Notes: a model not told the origin generated them from the letters alone. A stretch of DNA of 64,000 nt from Leptobrachium leishanense (GCA_009667805.1 CM019069.1:95639204-95703203), one strand, 5' to 3'; positions 43,285 through 57,263 are shown, counted from the first letter of the stretch. Translations and numbers: made by a program.

Positions 43285-43810
43285 CCGGCTAGATGGACTA
43301 GAGGTAACATCACTGCTCTGTAACGGTGGAGACCCAGGTTCGAATTCCGGCACGAGCACCTCTACAGTACATGTCCTTGGTCAAGACACCTAACGGTACA
43401 TAATTGCTTGCCTATCACACAATATCAGCTGTGGAGTCCAGTGATAAATCTCAACCCTTCGACCGTGGAGATGCAAGTCAAATACCATTCAGCACATCCC
43501 TCCAAAAAAACTTGACTTTACGAGAAGCGGGTTCAACCTAACCACCAGGTCGCTGATCTACAATCACGGAAAGCCGACTCAATCCCACTCAGAAGACGTC
43601 ACCAACGAGTGTCCTTGGGCAAGACACTTAACGCTATGGATGCGCCTACCTCACAAAATACTCAGATTGTAAATTCCCTTGGGAACAGGGAACCCCTGAA
43701 TCAGGCCATATTATCCATGTGTGGTATTCTAATGTATCAACTCCTTGAACACAGATCTTGTAAAGCGCTGCAGAATTTGTGGCGCTATATAAATAATGGA
43801 TAATAATAAA
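43285..43810 (+). repeat. CORE-type SINE with tRNA head and L2-like tail
   Basis: A tRNA-like head has B-box GGTTCGAATTCC (about 43338-43349). Two CORE-like blocks follow: CCTTGGTCAAGACACCTAAC (about 43375) and CCTTGGGCAAGACACTTAAC (about 43613). The tail GTAAAGCGCTGCAGAATTTG and AATAATGGATAATAATA matches the L2-like 3' end at 36852. MIR-type SINEs have this tRNA-CORE-L2 layout. The doubled CORE suggests two overlapping SINE insertions or a dimer. Confidence 0.7.
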
Positions 43811-44014
43811 ATGAAATACAGCCCCACACAGACACTCTAAATACACTAATAAGTAAATCATCCCCTAATAAGTAAATAATTTTAACTATGAATGGACCTA
43901 TAAAAGGTTCCCACAAGCACTTGGATTCATCATTTTGTTCTTATCAACATATAACACAAGGTCTGTCTATTCTCGGCAAACAGTATATACTAAATCTCCA
44001 AATGCATATATTAA

Positions 44015-44620
44015 AAGGGATACTCTAGGCAACATGACCACCTAAGCTTTTTTAGGTGGTTATGATGCCCTGAGTATGCCCTCGCCTTTCCCCCTCCCTC
44101 CGCTCAGCCGATCGGCTGAAAAACCTGAAAACAGCTGAGAGACGCAGAGAACTTTACTCCGCCCTCCCAGCTGTCAGTCAGCAGAGCGGGATTCATATTT
44201 CCCGCTTCTGCCGACTATTGCCGAGTAGGAGACTTCATCGCGCTGAGTCTCCAACTCGCCGCAGTAGCTGGCGGCAGCGAGCCGGCCAGCGTAGTCTGCG
44301 GCTGGGATTAGTGTTGCGCGCATCCTCTGCGCGTTACACTAATCCAATTAGAAGAGGAAGCCTGCTGATTGGCTGGCTTACGTGAGAGGCGCGCATCTCA
44401 CGTAAACCATTAGCCAAGTTAGAGTTAGGACGACGGGAGCGGAAGAGGAGGGAGGAGAATATATATATATATATATATATATAAAAAAATGCCGTTGGAA
44501 AGAACTGGTTTTTAGGGTAAGTATTACATTTTAAAAAAATATATATATATACACACAATAACTAGGTAGGGAATAGGTATATTTTAATGTAATGGGGGAT
44601 TTTTAGCCTAGAGTATTCCT
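44015..44620. mobile_element. TTAA-flanked MITE, family T2
   Basis: AAGGGATACTCTAGGC at the left and GCCTAGAGTATTCCT at the right, with TTAA on both sides (44011-44014 and 44621-44624). The interior is GC-rich, with (TA)n arrays at 44459-44482 and 44540-44550. No coding sequence. Confidence 0.75.
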
Positions 44621-44624
44621 TTAA

Positions 44625-45500
44625 CACAAACTATTTGAAGGGAGCCTCAAACTATCGATCCGGTGCCATTTCTAGAATTGAAAGCTTTCAGCAATATCTA
44701 GGTAATGAAATATTCAATAATCACCTTCCCGAGATTTTGTTGTGGTTTCCTCTGGGTATGTGAACGCACAAAAGAATCACATTTTGGCCTCAATAGCTGT
44801 CAGAAAAACTGCCAGTTCTCTTTGCCACTAAATTTCTAGATAAAATATTGTTTTAGATTTCATTCCAGGAGGACTAGTTAGCATGTGCTGCATGACATCT
44901 GGCAAACGGATGATGAAAAAATAAACGTTCCTATTTAAATGTCAATATTAGATGAAATGTTATTCGTCCATTTAAAAAGATTTCAAAATATAGCGCTCTT
45001 AACATCAATCAAGGTGACAAATTAAGAGACAATGCGCTTACTACTATCAGAAGTACTATATTTTAACATATTTTATTAACAGTATGTTTAATAAACTCCA
45101 GTCCTGAATACAGGCTGTGTACACTTAAATATGCTATAAACGGATTTTTAAAAAAGGTAAAACTAGCTAATAAGAGACTTTTATTTTTTTATGTGCATAC
45201 GTTGGGCACAAGATGACAAAAGTTGAAGGTGTTCATCTTCGCATGCACAAAAAATATTGAAGAAGCACTGAGTACCATGACCACTTCACCTTAATTAAAT
45301 GATTATTTTGCTAGAACCTTTGTTTTTTTTCCAGTTTGCTTTCTTTTCTTTTGTCTGTACAGAACTTCAGAGGTAAGATCACTCAACTTCCCCAAACTCC
45401 TGTCAGAAAGCCAAACGCTGTACCGTTATAGACGATTGCTAACAACATGGGCGGAAAAATATTGTGTGTGTGTGTATATATATAAATATATATATATATA
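44625..45500. other. No gene recognised
   Basis: AT-rich sequence ending in a TG/TA microsatellite that served as target for the next Tc1. Confidence 0.5.
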
Positions 45501-45502
45501 TA

Positions 45503-47119
<1,617 letters not shown>

Positions 47120-47121
47120 TA

Positions 47122-48031
47122 TATATATAAATAATATACACACACACACACATTTTGGTATATAACTCCTATAGAATAACTGCTAAAACATTGAGAAAAC
47201 CGGCATTATGAAAAATAAGAACTATTTTTAACTTGCTTATGGGCAAAGCTAACCATTTATAAATCATTTACTATCTTTGTCCTATAACTGCCTACACACA
47301 TTCACTGCACATGGAATATCACATCGATCTCAAATAATATAACATAAAAAGGGGTAAACGGTGTTCCTAAAGACAAGCGTATATAGCATAATGTAGTACT
47401 ATAAAAGTCAACCGCCTATTGCACAAAATAATTCTGACACTTCACGTCAGGCATCATTAAAAGCTGTTCATCCATTTCCTCAGTGTTGTGGTTTTCGTCA
47501 CTTTTCAGAACCTGTACAACCAGAAGTGATAAGTTGGAATAGTTGGTTTTAACCCTTTCACTACCAATGTTTATTTTCAGTTTTTCACTGTAACGCAACA
47601 AAAAAGTAAAAAATTAGCAAAGCTATGATTGATGAAGTTATAATTGTTGAAAATCCACGTACAGTCCAGATTCAAGATCTTCCTGTAATTTTCATAAGTA
47701 GGCATTATGCTTATAGAGAAATGTTATATTTTTGGAAGCTGCATTGCTAATAATCCCATTGTGATTACTACAATCCCCGTAAACAGGTGATCTGGCCAGT
47801 TTATTATCCATTTTATCAGGTTCACTGTAAAAGACACTAAATCCTTTTCTGCTTGTATGATGATTAATGCAGACCCCATTTGAAATAGTGCAAGAAAGCC
47901 ATCACAGTTAGTCTCTTTCATCACAATATTTTAATCTTTCAAAAAATATTTTTGGACAGATCAGGCATTTCAGGCATAAATACATTTTTGAACAGATCAG
48001 GCATAAATATCTTTCCAAAAATGTATTTGGG
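47122..48031. other. No gene recognised
   Basis: A CA microsatellite at 47135-47155, then AT-rich DNA. No supportable exon. Confidence 0.5.
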
Positions 48032-48680
48032 TGTCACGCTCATTCAAGGGGTGGCTGGAACCCGGTGTGCAAGTGGTCACAGGAGTTGTAAATATATATC
48101 GCAGTACAAGAGGATAATCCGTAGGCAGTGGTCAATGAAAGCAAAAGGTCGGAGCCAGCAGCAGACTTCGAAAACGTGGCGGATAGCAAAGGGTCAAAAC
48201 ACAGATAAGGGAAAATAGAAATAAGCACTTGTTCAATGGACTAACAGCACAATACTGAAGCAATGCCAGAGAGCAGACTCTGGTCTTTTATAGGAGGTGG
48301 ACACGCCTCCAGCTCAGCATCCACCCCTCCTTCCTCCATTGGGTTGGAGGTCGGTAACTCCGCCCTGGGCCATGCTGGGTTTGGGCCTGCTCTGCTCCCG
48401 TCCATCAGACCTATCAAAAGGTCATCCAGCCCCCGGGCGCCATCTTGGCCAGATCCCTGTGTGCGACGTCCTGCACTGCAGCGGACCGCGGCACCAGCCG
48501 CCGGTCGCCGCACCAGGCAAGAGACCATATGTCGCCGGGAGGGTCGGCCACCCAGGACGCAGGGTTCAGAGGACCGGAGGCCCTGACGGCGCAGAGCGAG
48601 AGGACCCTGACGACCCGGCAGCACCAGGGGGAGAGCCGGCAAGGGACGAGGACAGACGCGGCCGGGGGTAAGGCGTGACA
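48032..48680 (-). repeat. 3' LTR of the chromovirus
   Basis: 649 bp. On the minus strand it is preceded by the purine-rich GGCGGGGGGTTC, the likely polypurine tract. Confidence 0.9.
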
Positions 48681-49482
48681 GAACCCCCCGCCGAAGGAGC
48701 AACCTCCGGGTGCGAACAAGACCAGGTCTCTCAGGGTGACCCCGATGGAAGGCACGAAGACAGACGGGAGCATGGACTTGAGAGGCCGGTTCCCACGATC
48801 GTTCCTCCGGGCCATACCCCTTCCAGTGAATAAGATAGTACAGTCTGCCTCTACAGATTCGGGAACCAAGAATCTTCTCTACTTCGTACTCCAGTGTATT
48901 GTTAACTACAATAGGTGAAGGGGGAGTGGGAGTTCTGGTGGGAAAAGGATCAGGGGTCCAAGGTTTCAGGAGGGAAACATGGAACACTGGGTGAACCTGA
49001 AGGGAAGGTGGTAGCACTAACTTAACTGCAACTGGATTAACAATGGAAGCGACACGAAAGGGGCCTAGGTAACGTGGAGCGAGCTTCTTGGATGGGCAGG
49101 AAAGGTGAAGATGTTTGGTTGATAGAAGGACGAGATCCCCGATATGGTAATTAGGAGCAGGATGCCTCCGTAGATCGGCTGCCTTTTTGTATCTTGATTG
49201 TGCTTGCAGTAAGTTCGTTTTGGCAAGATCAAAACCTCTCTGTAGACTAGTTACATGGAGGGAGACATCAGGAACTGATGAAGGTTCTGGTAGATTCGGA
49301 ATAGAAGTAGGATGGAAACCGTAGGAGATATAGGGGGATTCTTTCGTTGTTTCATGTTGTTGTGAATTATAGGTGAATTGAGCCGTAGGAAGGAGGTCCA
49401 CCCAGTCGTCCTGTAAATGGGTCGTGTAACATCGTAGATAGTGTTCTAATGTTTGGTTGGTTGGTTCGCTCTGTTTGTCCAT
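48681..49482 (-). pseudogene. Chromovirus integrase C-terminus and chromodomain
   Basis: On the minus strand, after the integrase core, come WVDLLPTAQFTYNS, the SPYISYGFHP block and GDLVLLSTKHLHL. Then come the GPFRVASIVNPVAVKLVLPP segment and HPVFHVSLLKPW, all typical of the Gypsy integrase tail. A chromodomain follows (EYEVEKILGSRICRGRLYYL, then IHWKGYGPEERSWEPASQV), with the aromatic and Glu positions of a working module. Chromodomains steer integration to marked chromatin. This piece is in a different frame from the catalytic core, broken near 49450. The frame runs on into the LTR, so its true stop may have been lost. Confidence 0.9.
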
Positions 49483-50305
49483 TAGATGGAGGATGGTAGG
49501 CCGATGTCAGATTGCCTGTGTTATGAAGAAGGGAGCAAAAAGCCTTCCAAAACTTTGAGGTAAACTGGGATCCACGATCTGATGTAATGGAATCTGGAAG
49601 ACCGTGAAGCCGGAAAACATGTACGAAAAACAGAGACGCCGTTTCTTTAACTGTGGGTACTCCTGTACAGGGAATAAAATGTACCATCTTTGTGAATAGG
49701 TCGACTACCACCATAATGGTAGTACAGCGTTGTGACATGGGTAATTCAACGATAAAGTCGGTGGGTATGTGGGCCCACGGATGTGTTGGAACAGGCAAAG
49801 GATGTAGCAGTCCCATAGGCTTTATATTAGGTATTTTGTTCCGTTGACATACGGTACATGACTTGACGTATTGTTCCACCGTATGTGGCAATGATGGCCA
49901 CCAGAACTGACGTCTGATTCTGTTCAGGGTTTTCTTCACTCCTGGGTGTCCGGATACCAAAGAGTCATGGCAGTGACGTAAGACCTCTGTTCTTGCGCCT
50001 TCTGGGACGAAGATACGGCCTCGTACCCTATGGACACCTTCAGAGGTGACTGACAGGGGTAAAGCAGCCGTGAGACGTTTGATCTGTTCCTGGAGTGATA
50101 TGCTTACACCGATGAAATGCTCTTTTTTCAATATGGTATGCGAGGTGTTAGCAGAAGGTGCCCCTTCACCGATTCTGGAGAGGGCATCTGCTTTGCCATT
50201 ACGGGAACCTGGTCTATAATTGATATGAAAAGAAAAGCGGTCTAAAAATAGGGGCCCAACGTGCCTGTCGTGGTCATAATCGTTTGGCTGATTGCAAATA
50301 CTCAA
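49367..50305 (-). pseudogene. Chromovirus RNase H end and integrase core
   Basis: It begins with the end of RNase H (NYRPGSRNGKADALSRI). The integrase zinc-binding module follows: HDSLVSGHPGVKKTLNRI, then CTVCQRNK. The catalytic core shows PTDFIVELP (first Asp), ITSDRGSQFTSKFW (second Asp) and NGQTERTNQ (Glu). The three acidic residues are present. The frame is lost after NQ, where the C-terminal piece continues in another frame. Confidence 0.9.
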
Positions 50306-50785
50306 CGTTTCGGTGGTCCGTAAAGACTGTTATAGGGTACACAGCTCCTTCCAATAAGTGACGCCACTCCTCGAAGGCCCTTTTTATAGCTAGGAGTTCT
50401 CTGTCTCCTATATCGTAGTTCTGCTCCGAGGGTCTAGTTTCTTGGAATGGAAGGCCACGGAATGCAATAGGCCTTCTTTGGACCGTTGTGATAATATTGC
50501 TCCTGTGGCGTATTCGGAAGCGTCAACTTCGACGAAGTACGGTGCTTGAGGTTCCGGCAATCAGAGAAGGGGAGCTGTGGAGAAGCAGGTATGCAACGTA
50601 TCAAAAGCTTTTTGAGCCGCAGGAGTCCATTCAAATCGGGTTGTTTGTTTTGTGAGGCATGTCAAGGGTTGTATGATATTGGAAAAATGATTGATGAATC
50701 ACCGGTAGAAATTGGCAAAGCCGATAAATCTCTGGACGTCTTTTTTTGTTTTTGGAATGGGCCAAGCAGTAATAGCCTCTATCTT

Positions 50786-51897
50786 CTACGGGTCAATTTC
50801 TACCTGTCCTGGGGACAGTATGAATCCTAAAAAGGAGACTGTAGTGACCTCAAAGACAGATTTGTCAAGTTTGGCATAGAGGTGATTGTCCCGGAGACGT
50901 TGCAAAACAAAAGTCATGTGTTTGCGGTGTTCGGCTAGAGAGGGGGAAAAGACAAGTATGTCATCCAGATATACGACTACGAACTGATCAAGCAGATCTC
51001 GGAAGACGTTCACAAAATGCTGAAACGTAGCCGGGGCATTACAGAGCGCATAGGGCATAACGGTATATTCATAATGTCCGTATCTAGATCTGAACGCTGT
51101 CTTCCATTCATCGCCCTCACGTATTCGTATCAGATTGTATGCACCACGAAGATAAAGCTTAGAGTAGATCTGGGCGGTCTTTAGTCTCTCTAGTAGTTCT
51201 GGGATGAGTGGTAGAGGATATCGATTCTTTACAGTGACTTTGTTGAGGTCCCTGTAATCTATACATGGACGCAGTCCTCCATCCTTCTTACTGACAAAGA
51301 ATATCCCAGCTCCGGCCGGAGAGGTAGAGGAGCGTAGGAATCCTTTCTGGAGGTTTTCTTCGATATATTCTTTTAGCACCTTCAGTTCGGGCCCGGATAG
51401 AGGATAAAGACGACCATACGGAATCGTAGCACCAGGCAATAGGTCAATGGGACAATCATATGCTTGTCTAGGAGGTAATGATTCAGCTTTTTTTTCATCA
51501 AAGACATCTGCAAAAGGAAGGTAGACCTTGGGTAGTTGTACGTTAAGATGTACCATGTGGGTATCCAGTACGGAATTAATGGCATGCATTTTTTGACAGC
51601 AGAAGGTGTTGCAATGAGGAGAGGAGAAGGTCAGCTGTCCTGTCGACCACTGAATATGAGGATCATGGGTTCGTAACCATGGCAACCCAAGGATTACAGG
51701 AAAAGTGGGTGAAGTGACTATGTCTAATACAAGAGGTTCTCTATGACCTGTTCCTATGGACATGTGTACCGAGATGGTTTCATACTTGATATGACCGGAT
51801 TTCAATGATGAGCCATCCACCATCTGAATTGCAGTAGGGGTATTTTTATTTACTAAAGGCATTCCTATACATGAGGCTATTTCAGCGTCCAGAAAAC
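50786..51897 (-). pseudogene. Chromovirus protease remainder and reverse transcriptase
   Basis: The segment starts just past the BEL insertion with the second half of the protease (FPVILGLPWLRTHDP). The reverse transcriptase follows: GFLRSSTSPAGAGIFFV, KKDGGLRPCIDYRDLNKVT, PLPLIPELLERLK, MPYALCNAPATFQ and VVVYLDDILVFS (catalytic DD). In the first catalytic block the sequence reads KLYLRGAYNL, with Tyr where the family has Asp, so the enzyme would be dead. The frame stops at EIDP, followed by TAG, and the RNase H region 50306-50785 is scattered over frames. Confidence 0.9.
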
Positions 51898-51902
51898 ACC
51901 CA

Positions 51903-52442
51903 TGTTCTGTCACTCACAAATTTCTAAGCATTTAGTTTATTAGAGTACTGTTTCTTTAATTGAGCGGCCATTACTGATGCCATGCAGTACAGTTACTTCC
52001 TGGTAGAGCCAGATTCAACCAGCATAGCTACCAGTGAGTCAAGCAGAAAGCAAGCTCCACAGTTCTGTTACACAGGCCTTCTGCTTATAAGTCTGTAAGT
52101 AGAACCTTCATGTTTTTAGTTATGTATATATTTTTAGCAACTCAAAGCACTGTTAGATTAGTTTAGTAGTGTTTGATTGTCTTCACATTAAGTTAAACTT
52201 CTGTTAGCCAGTAATTTACATCTAGGTAGCATGCCTGTCACTTATTTGTGTAGATTTGCATTCCTAGACTAATATATTGCCATAATTCCGTATTTTCCAC
52301 AGTTTTACAAAGTTTAAAGATCTGAAAAGTAAAGATACAAATAAAGTTCAGTAAAGACTTTTCTTCAATCCTGCTTCCAGATTTTTATTATGTTAGCTGT
52401 CTGCCAAGCTTTGTGCCTCAGACACACTGTGAGGGCAGAACA
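51903..52442 (+). repeat. 5' LTR of the BEL/Pao element
   Basis: 540 bp; AATAAA at about 52341. It differs from the 3' LTR by eight short indels, and I find no substitution. Confidence 0.92.
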
Positions 52443-52551
52443 GTAAAAAGACTTTATACACAGCAGACCTAATCAAAAGAAAAGTGGATTCTTTCTACAC
52501 ATCTATCTCTAACTTCCTCAAGCATCCTGCAAAGTAGTAATCTGTCTCACC

Positions 52552-54270
52552 ATGCAGCACACAGAACAGCATGCTACTCCAGCCATTCCTCAGCTTTCAG
52601 ATGCAGAGCAAAGCACACTCAGCACACCAAAGACCAGGTCACGGTGCACAAGCTCCACAGTCTCTAGTAAATCAGATCTGACATCAGCTAGTGCTAAAAC
52701 TGCCAGGTCCAAACACACTAGTTCAAGACACTCAATCTGCTCCAACCTGTCGACGGCGAGTGCTGCTGCCATCAAGGCACGTGCAAAAGCAGAAAAAGCA
52801 TATGCAATGGCTGCCTATGCAATACGCGAAGCTGAAATGATAAGAGAACAGGGCTACATAGAGGAAGAACAGCATAAGAATGAAGCTGAAACTACTAGAA
52901 GAAAAGCAGAGGTAAAAGCATCTCTACATATTCTTCAACACGAGAAAGCAGCTTCAGCAGCAGTAGCAGAAGCTGAAGTTCTCATGAAAGCAGTAGCAGA
53001 AGCTGAAGTTCTCATGAATGCGGCAGAAGAAGAGTATCAAGAAACATTCCCTGTCATAGAAGAACAGGTGACACCTCTCAGTGCAATTCATCGTACCAGG
53101 GAGTATGTTCAGTTACACACAACCGTGTACACCGATCAACAAACTGACAATGCATTAAAACTATCAAAAGCCCCTCTAGCAGACGGCTACCTAGAATCAC
53201 CTAAAGTCTGCAAAGCCAAAACAGAGTTCCAACACGACAAGCCAAATGTTTACGAACCCAAAGACCAGTTAGCCAGCTCTTCCAGACATCAAATCAATAA
53301 CGACACGATTCCTACCCAGGCACACACCAATGTGGGCTATAGGAGAGTTATTTACAATGAGGAAAACACACCATATAACCAGATCAAGCCTGACCTAACA
53401 ACCCCACCGTCCTATCAGCCACAGCCAAGCCCGGGGTCTGTTCCCAGAGTACGTTCACCTGAGGCAGCTGGAATTTCAGATGTAACGAAGTACCTGATAC
53501 GCCGTGAAATGGTGAGTTCCGGTCTCCTGAAGTTTGACGACCGTCCTGAAAATTATTGGGCCTGGAAGTCATCTTTCCTTAGCAGCACCCAAGACTTAAA
53601 CATGACAGACAGAGAAAAACTAGATCTACTCTCTAAATGGCTCGGACCAGAATCTTCCGAACAAGCCAAAAGAATTAGGTCCGTACACGCTCACAACGCA
53701 ACAACAGGACTCGCTATGGTGTGGCAGAGATTGGAGGAAGGTTATGGATCACCAGAAGTAATTGAAGATGCACTCCTGAAGAAAATTGAAAATTTCCCAA
53801 AAGTAACAAACAAAGACAATCAGAAGTTAAGAGAGCTTGGAGACATACTCCTGGAGATGGAATCAGCAAAAAATGGTGGACACCTACCAGGTCTCTCATA
53901 TCTAGACACTGCACGTGGGGTCAACCCTATAATAGTGAAGCTTCCTTACAACTTGCAAGAAAGATGGGTTACAGCAGCGTCAAAATACAAAGAATGCTAT
54001 CAAGTGGCATTTCCACCTTTCTCCTTCACTAAGTTCATAACGAACCAAGCGAAAACCCGCAATGACCCAAGCTTTGCCTTTTTGAACCTGGGAAACCAAA
54101 CTATAGCAGAACAGAATCACTGCAGCCGAACAGGGAATCAAGGACAACGGTGTCTGTACGGAAGACAGGAGTACCACCTGAGTCTGAATACGTCAACAAT
54201 AGAATCGCAGAAAAGAAAATTGAAGATCCAGACGATCAGTGTCCGATACACAACAAACCTCATCCTCTGA
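52552..54270 (+). CDS. BEL/Pao Gag-like protein, 572 codons
   Basis: Starts MQHTEQHATPAIPQ with a Ser/Thr-rich N-terminus. A long Ala/Glu-rich helical stretch follows (about residues 70-165) with a doubled AVAEAEVLMKAVAEAEVLM motif. The conserved part then covers about residues 305-530: YLIRREMVSSGLLKFDDRPE, WAWKSSFL, LLSKWLGPESSEQAKRIRS, AWQRLEEGYGSPE-like WQRLEEGYG, and LPYNLQERWVTAASKYKE. This layout is that of vertebrate BEL/Pao Gag. The last about 45 codons are out of the family frame, because the CCHC region continues in another frame from about 54140. Confidence 0.85.
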   Translation: MQHTEQHATPAIPQLSDAEQSTLSTPKTRSRCTSSTVSSKSDLTSASAKTARSKHTSSRHSICSNLSTASAAAIKARAKAEKAYAMAAYAIREAEMIREQGYIEEEQHKNEAETTRRKAEVKASLHILQHEKAASAAVAEAEVLMKAVAEAEVLMNAAEEEYQETFPVIEEQVTPLSAIHRTREYVQLHTTVYTDQQTDNALKLSKAPLADGYLESPKVCKAKTEFQHDKPNVYEPKDQLASSSRHQINNDTIPTQAHTNVGYRRVIYNEENTPYNQIKPDLTTPPSYQPQPSPGSVPRVRSPEAAGISDVTKYLIRREMVSSGLLKFDDRPENYWAWKSSFLSSTQDLNMTDREKLDLLSKWLGPESSEQAKRIRSVHAHNATTGLAMVWQRLEEGYGSPEVIEDALLKKIENFPKVTNKDNQKLRELGDILLEMESAKNGGHLPGLSYLDTARGVNPIIVKLPYNLQERWVTAASKYKECYQVAFPPFSFTKFITNQAKTRNDPSFAFLNLGNQTIAEQNHCSRTGNQGQRCLYGRQEYHLSLNTSTIESQKRKLKIQTISVRYTTNLIL

Positions 54271-57163
54271 AAAAATGTCGCGGTTTCAGGATCAAGACAA
54301 TCGAAGAACGTAAGTCCTATCTTAAAGACCATTACATCTGCTTCAGATGCTGTGCTTCAACTCAACATCTCGCAAAAGATTGTAGGACAGCAATACAATG
54401 CAGAGAATGCCACAGTGACAAGCATCTTTCTGCAATGCATCCAGGCCCAGCACCATGGGCAGAGGAGAACGTAACCACCCAAGAAGATCATGGTGGGGAG
54501 CAAAAAGAGGACGTAGCACCAGCAATAACGTCAACGTGTACAGAGATCTGCACAAAGACATTTAGTCCTAGATCATGCTCAAAGATATGTTTAGTAAAAG
54601 TAATATCCTGAAGGTCACAGAGAGAAAACTGAGAATGTATGCAGTATTAGATGAGCAGAGCAACAGGTCTTTGGCCAGAACAGAGTTTTTCACATCTTCA
54701 ACGATAGTGGAAATCCGGTTTCATATACCTTGAAGACTTGCTCAGGTATTATAGAGACATCAGGGAGAAGAGCAACCAACTAGATCATCGAGTCAATAGA
54801 TGGAAAAACACAGTTGTCCCTCCCAACTCTCATAGAATGCGATACGATACCAGATGATAGATCAGAGATCCCCACGCCCGAAATTGCACGTCGACATCCT
54901 CATCTGAGACAAATAGCAGAAAAGATACCAATACTTGACCCAGACTCTGCAATCCTCCTCCTACTTGGAAGAGACATACTTTGAGTACACAAGGTTGGGG
55001 AACAGTACAATGGGCTACACAACGCACCATTTGCGCAACGTCTCGACCTTGGATGGGTTATCATTGGTGACGTGTGTCTGGACGGAGTTCACAAGCCAAC
55101 AAAAGTGAATGTCTACAAAACGAACCTGTTGCAAAATGGACGCACGTCATGTTTGAGCCCTTGTACAAACAACATGCAAATCAAAGAGAGACTAGTCCTC
55201 TCGAAGCAACACCAGAAGCATCAGGTCTACATGGCGACTACAGCTTCAACAGAAGATACAGATAGATTAGGGTGCAAGGTGTTCGAAAGAACACAAAGTG
55301 ATGACAACAAAGCATTATCTGTGGAAGATAACCTCTTCCTTGAGATCATGAGCAAAGAAGTCTTCATAGATGAATCAAACAACTGGGTAGCTCCTTTACC
55401 TTTCCGTTTACCACGATGTCACCTCCCGAATAACAGAAGACAAGCAATGAAGCGTCTCCTTTCCATGCAATGCACTCTGAACAGAGTGACCGCATTAGGA
55501 AGTCCACCCATCCAGAACAGTGGCATTACATCAGTACAGATAAAAATCCAGCTGACCACGGGACTAGACCTATAACAGCATCTGCCCTACAACACACTAA
55601 CTGGTTCTCAGGTCCACTTTCTAAACAGGAGAGAGAAGGAGAGAGTGCTCAGTCAGAGACCTTTGAACTTATAGAACCAGATGATGACAAGGAAATACGA
55701 CCACAAGTCACAGCGTTAATTACTGAATCTACCGGAGGTAGTCTAGGCACGTACAGGTTTGAAAGATTCTCAAGTTGGAAGTCACTTACTCGAGCAGTAG
55801 CAAAACTTATTACTTTAGCCAAATCTTTCTGCAGAGCTACAAACACTGACAAGTGTGATGACAATCATCTCGTACAAGCTAAAATCAACATTATCAGATG
55901 TGTACAACAAGAAGTTTTCAAAAGAAGACATCAAGTGTCTTACTAAAAGAGAAGAGCTCCCCAACATAGTTCACTTAGAAAACTGAACCCTATCTTGGAT
56001 GAAAACGGAGTCATGAAAATTGGAGGTCGTATGTCAGCAAGTGACATAACTTTTGAGGAGAAACATCCCTACATCATACCCAAGAACCATCACCTTTCGT
56101 TGCTATTGATAAACATTATCATGAACAAATTGGTCATCAGGGACGCCACTTCACTGAAGGAGCAGTCCGGTCATCTGGATTCTGGATTATAGGAGGTAAA
56201 CGACTAATCTCCAATGTAATTCATAAATGTGTAATTTGTAGAAAAATTAGAGGAAAACTTGAAGAACAAAAGATGTCAGACTTACCCATAGATAGACTTA
56301 CTTCGGAACCACCATTCACGCATGTTGGATTAGATGTCTTTGGTCCTTGGAACGTCTCCTTTCGTCGGACCAGAGGACACAGCACAGGGAGTAAGCGTTG
56401 GGCCGTTCTGTTTTCTTGTATGAGCACTAGAGCAGCACACATAGAAGTGATTGAGTCCTTGTCTACGTCAAGCTTCATCAATGCCCTGAGAAGATTTATT
56501 TCTATCCGAGGACCCGTAAAGCAACTCTGCTCTGACTGTGGTACGAACTTTGTAGGAGCTTGCAAGGAACTGAAGATTAACACGGAAGGCTCTGAGATGG
56601 ATACTTACCTTCAAGAACAAGGATGTATTTGGACCTTTAATCCTCCGCATGCATCACATATGGGAGGAGCTTGGGAAAGGATGATCGAGTCGCTCGTCGT
56701 ATTCTAGATGCCTTGCTTCTAAAAGCTACCTCTACACGTCTTACACATGAAGTCCTGACCACACTCATGGCTGAAGTCATGGCCATCATGAACGCTCGAC
56801 CTTTAGTTCCAGTATCCACAGATCCTGAAATGCCAGAAGTATTGACACCCGCGATGCTTCTGACTCTGAAAGTCAAAACAACAACGGCACCTCCTGGAGA
56901 TTTTGAACTCAAAGATCTTCATACAAGCAGTGGAAGCAAGTGCAGAGTCTTGCAGACACATTCTGGAGACGATGGAGACAGGAATATTTAGTGACGCTCA
57001 GCCACGCAGGAAATGGCAAGCTGACAAGCCTAACTTACAAGTCGGAGACGTTGTCTTACTGAAAGACACTCAAGTTCATAGAAATGAATGGCCTGTTGGA
57101 CTTATTATCAAAGTTGTACCTAGTGTTGACAACAAAGTTAGAAAGGTAGAAATTAAGTCATGA
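54150..57163 (+). pseudogene. BEL/Pao Pol relic lacking the RT/RNase H core
   Basis: Domains in order: the zinc-knuckle region CFRCCASTQHLAKDC with CRECHSDKHLSAMHPG (54340-54450); a protease block AVLDEQSNRSLAR (about 54640), broken by stops at 54611, about 54780 and 54981; the start of RT (RLDLGWVIIGDVCLDGVHKP, then NNWVAPLPFRLPRCHLPNNR, to 55465). The sequence then jumps directly to the post-RNase H segment EQWHYISTDKNPADHGTRPI (from about 55515). Integrase follows with RKIRGKLEEQKMSDLP, FTHVGLDVFGPWNV (first Asp), CSDCGTNFVGA (second Asp) and HASHMGGAWERMI (Glu position). The tail around 57010-57160 ends in EIKS. No YXDD catalytic block exists. Several further frame changes lie at 55490, 55920, 55960 and 56690. 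Confidence 0.88.
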
Positions 57164-57263
57164 AGGAAGGTACTCCAAAAGTTTATTTTAGGCTGTTTCT
57201 GAAGTTGTCTTACTTCTCAAAAAGGATACATAGTTGCATAATGTTATTATCCAAAGTGGGGAG

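Noticed and set aside
49653..49847. Plus-strand 64-codon frame inside the chromovirus
   Set aside because: Antisense of the integrase core; no independent evidence.
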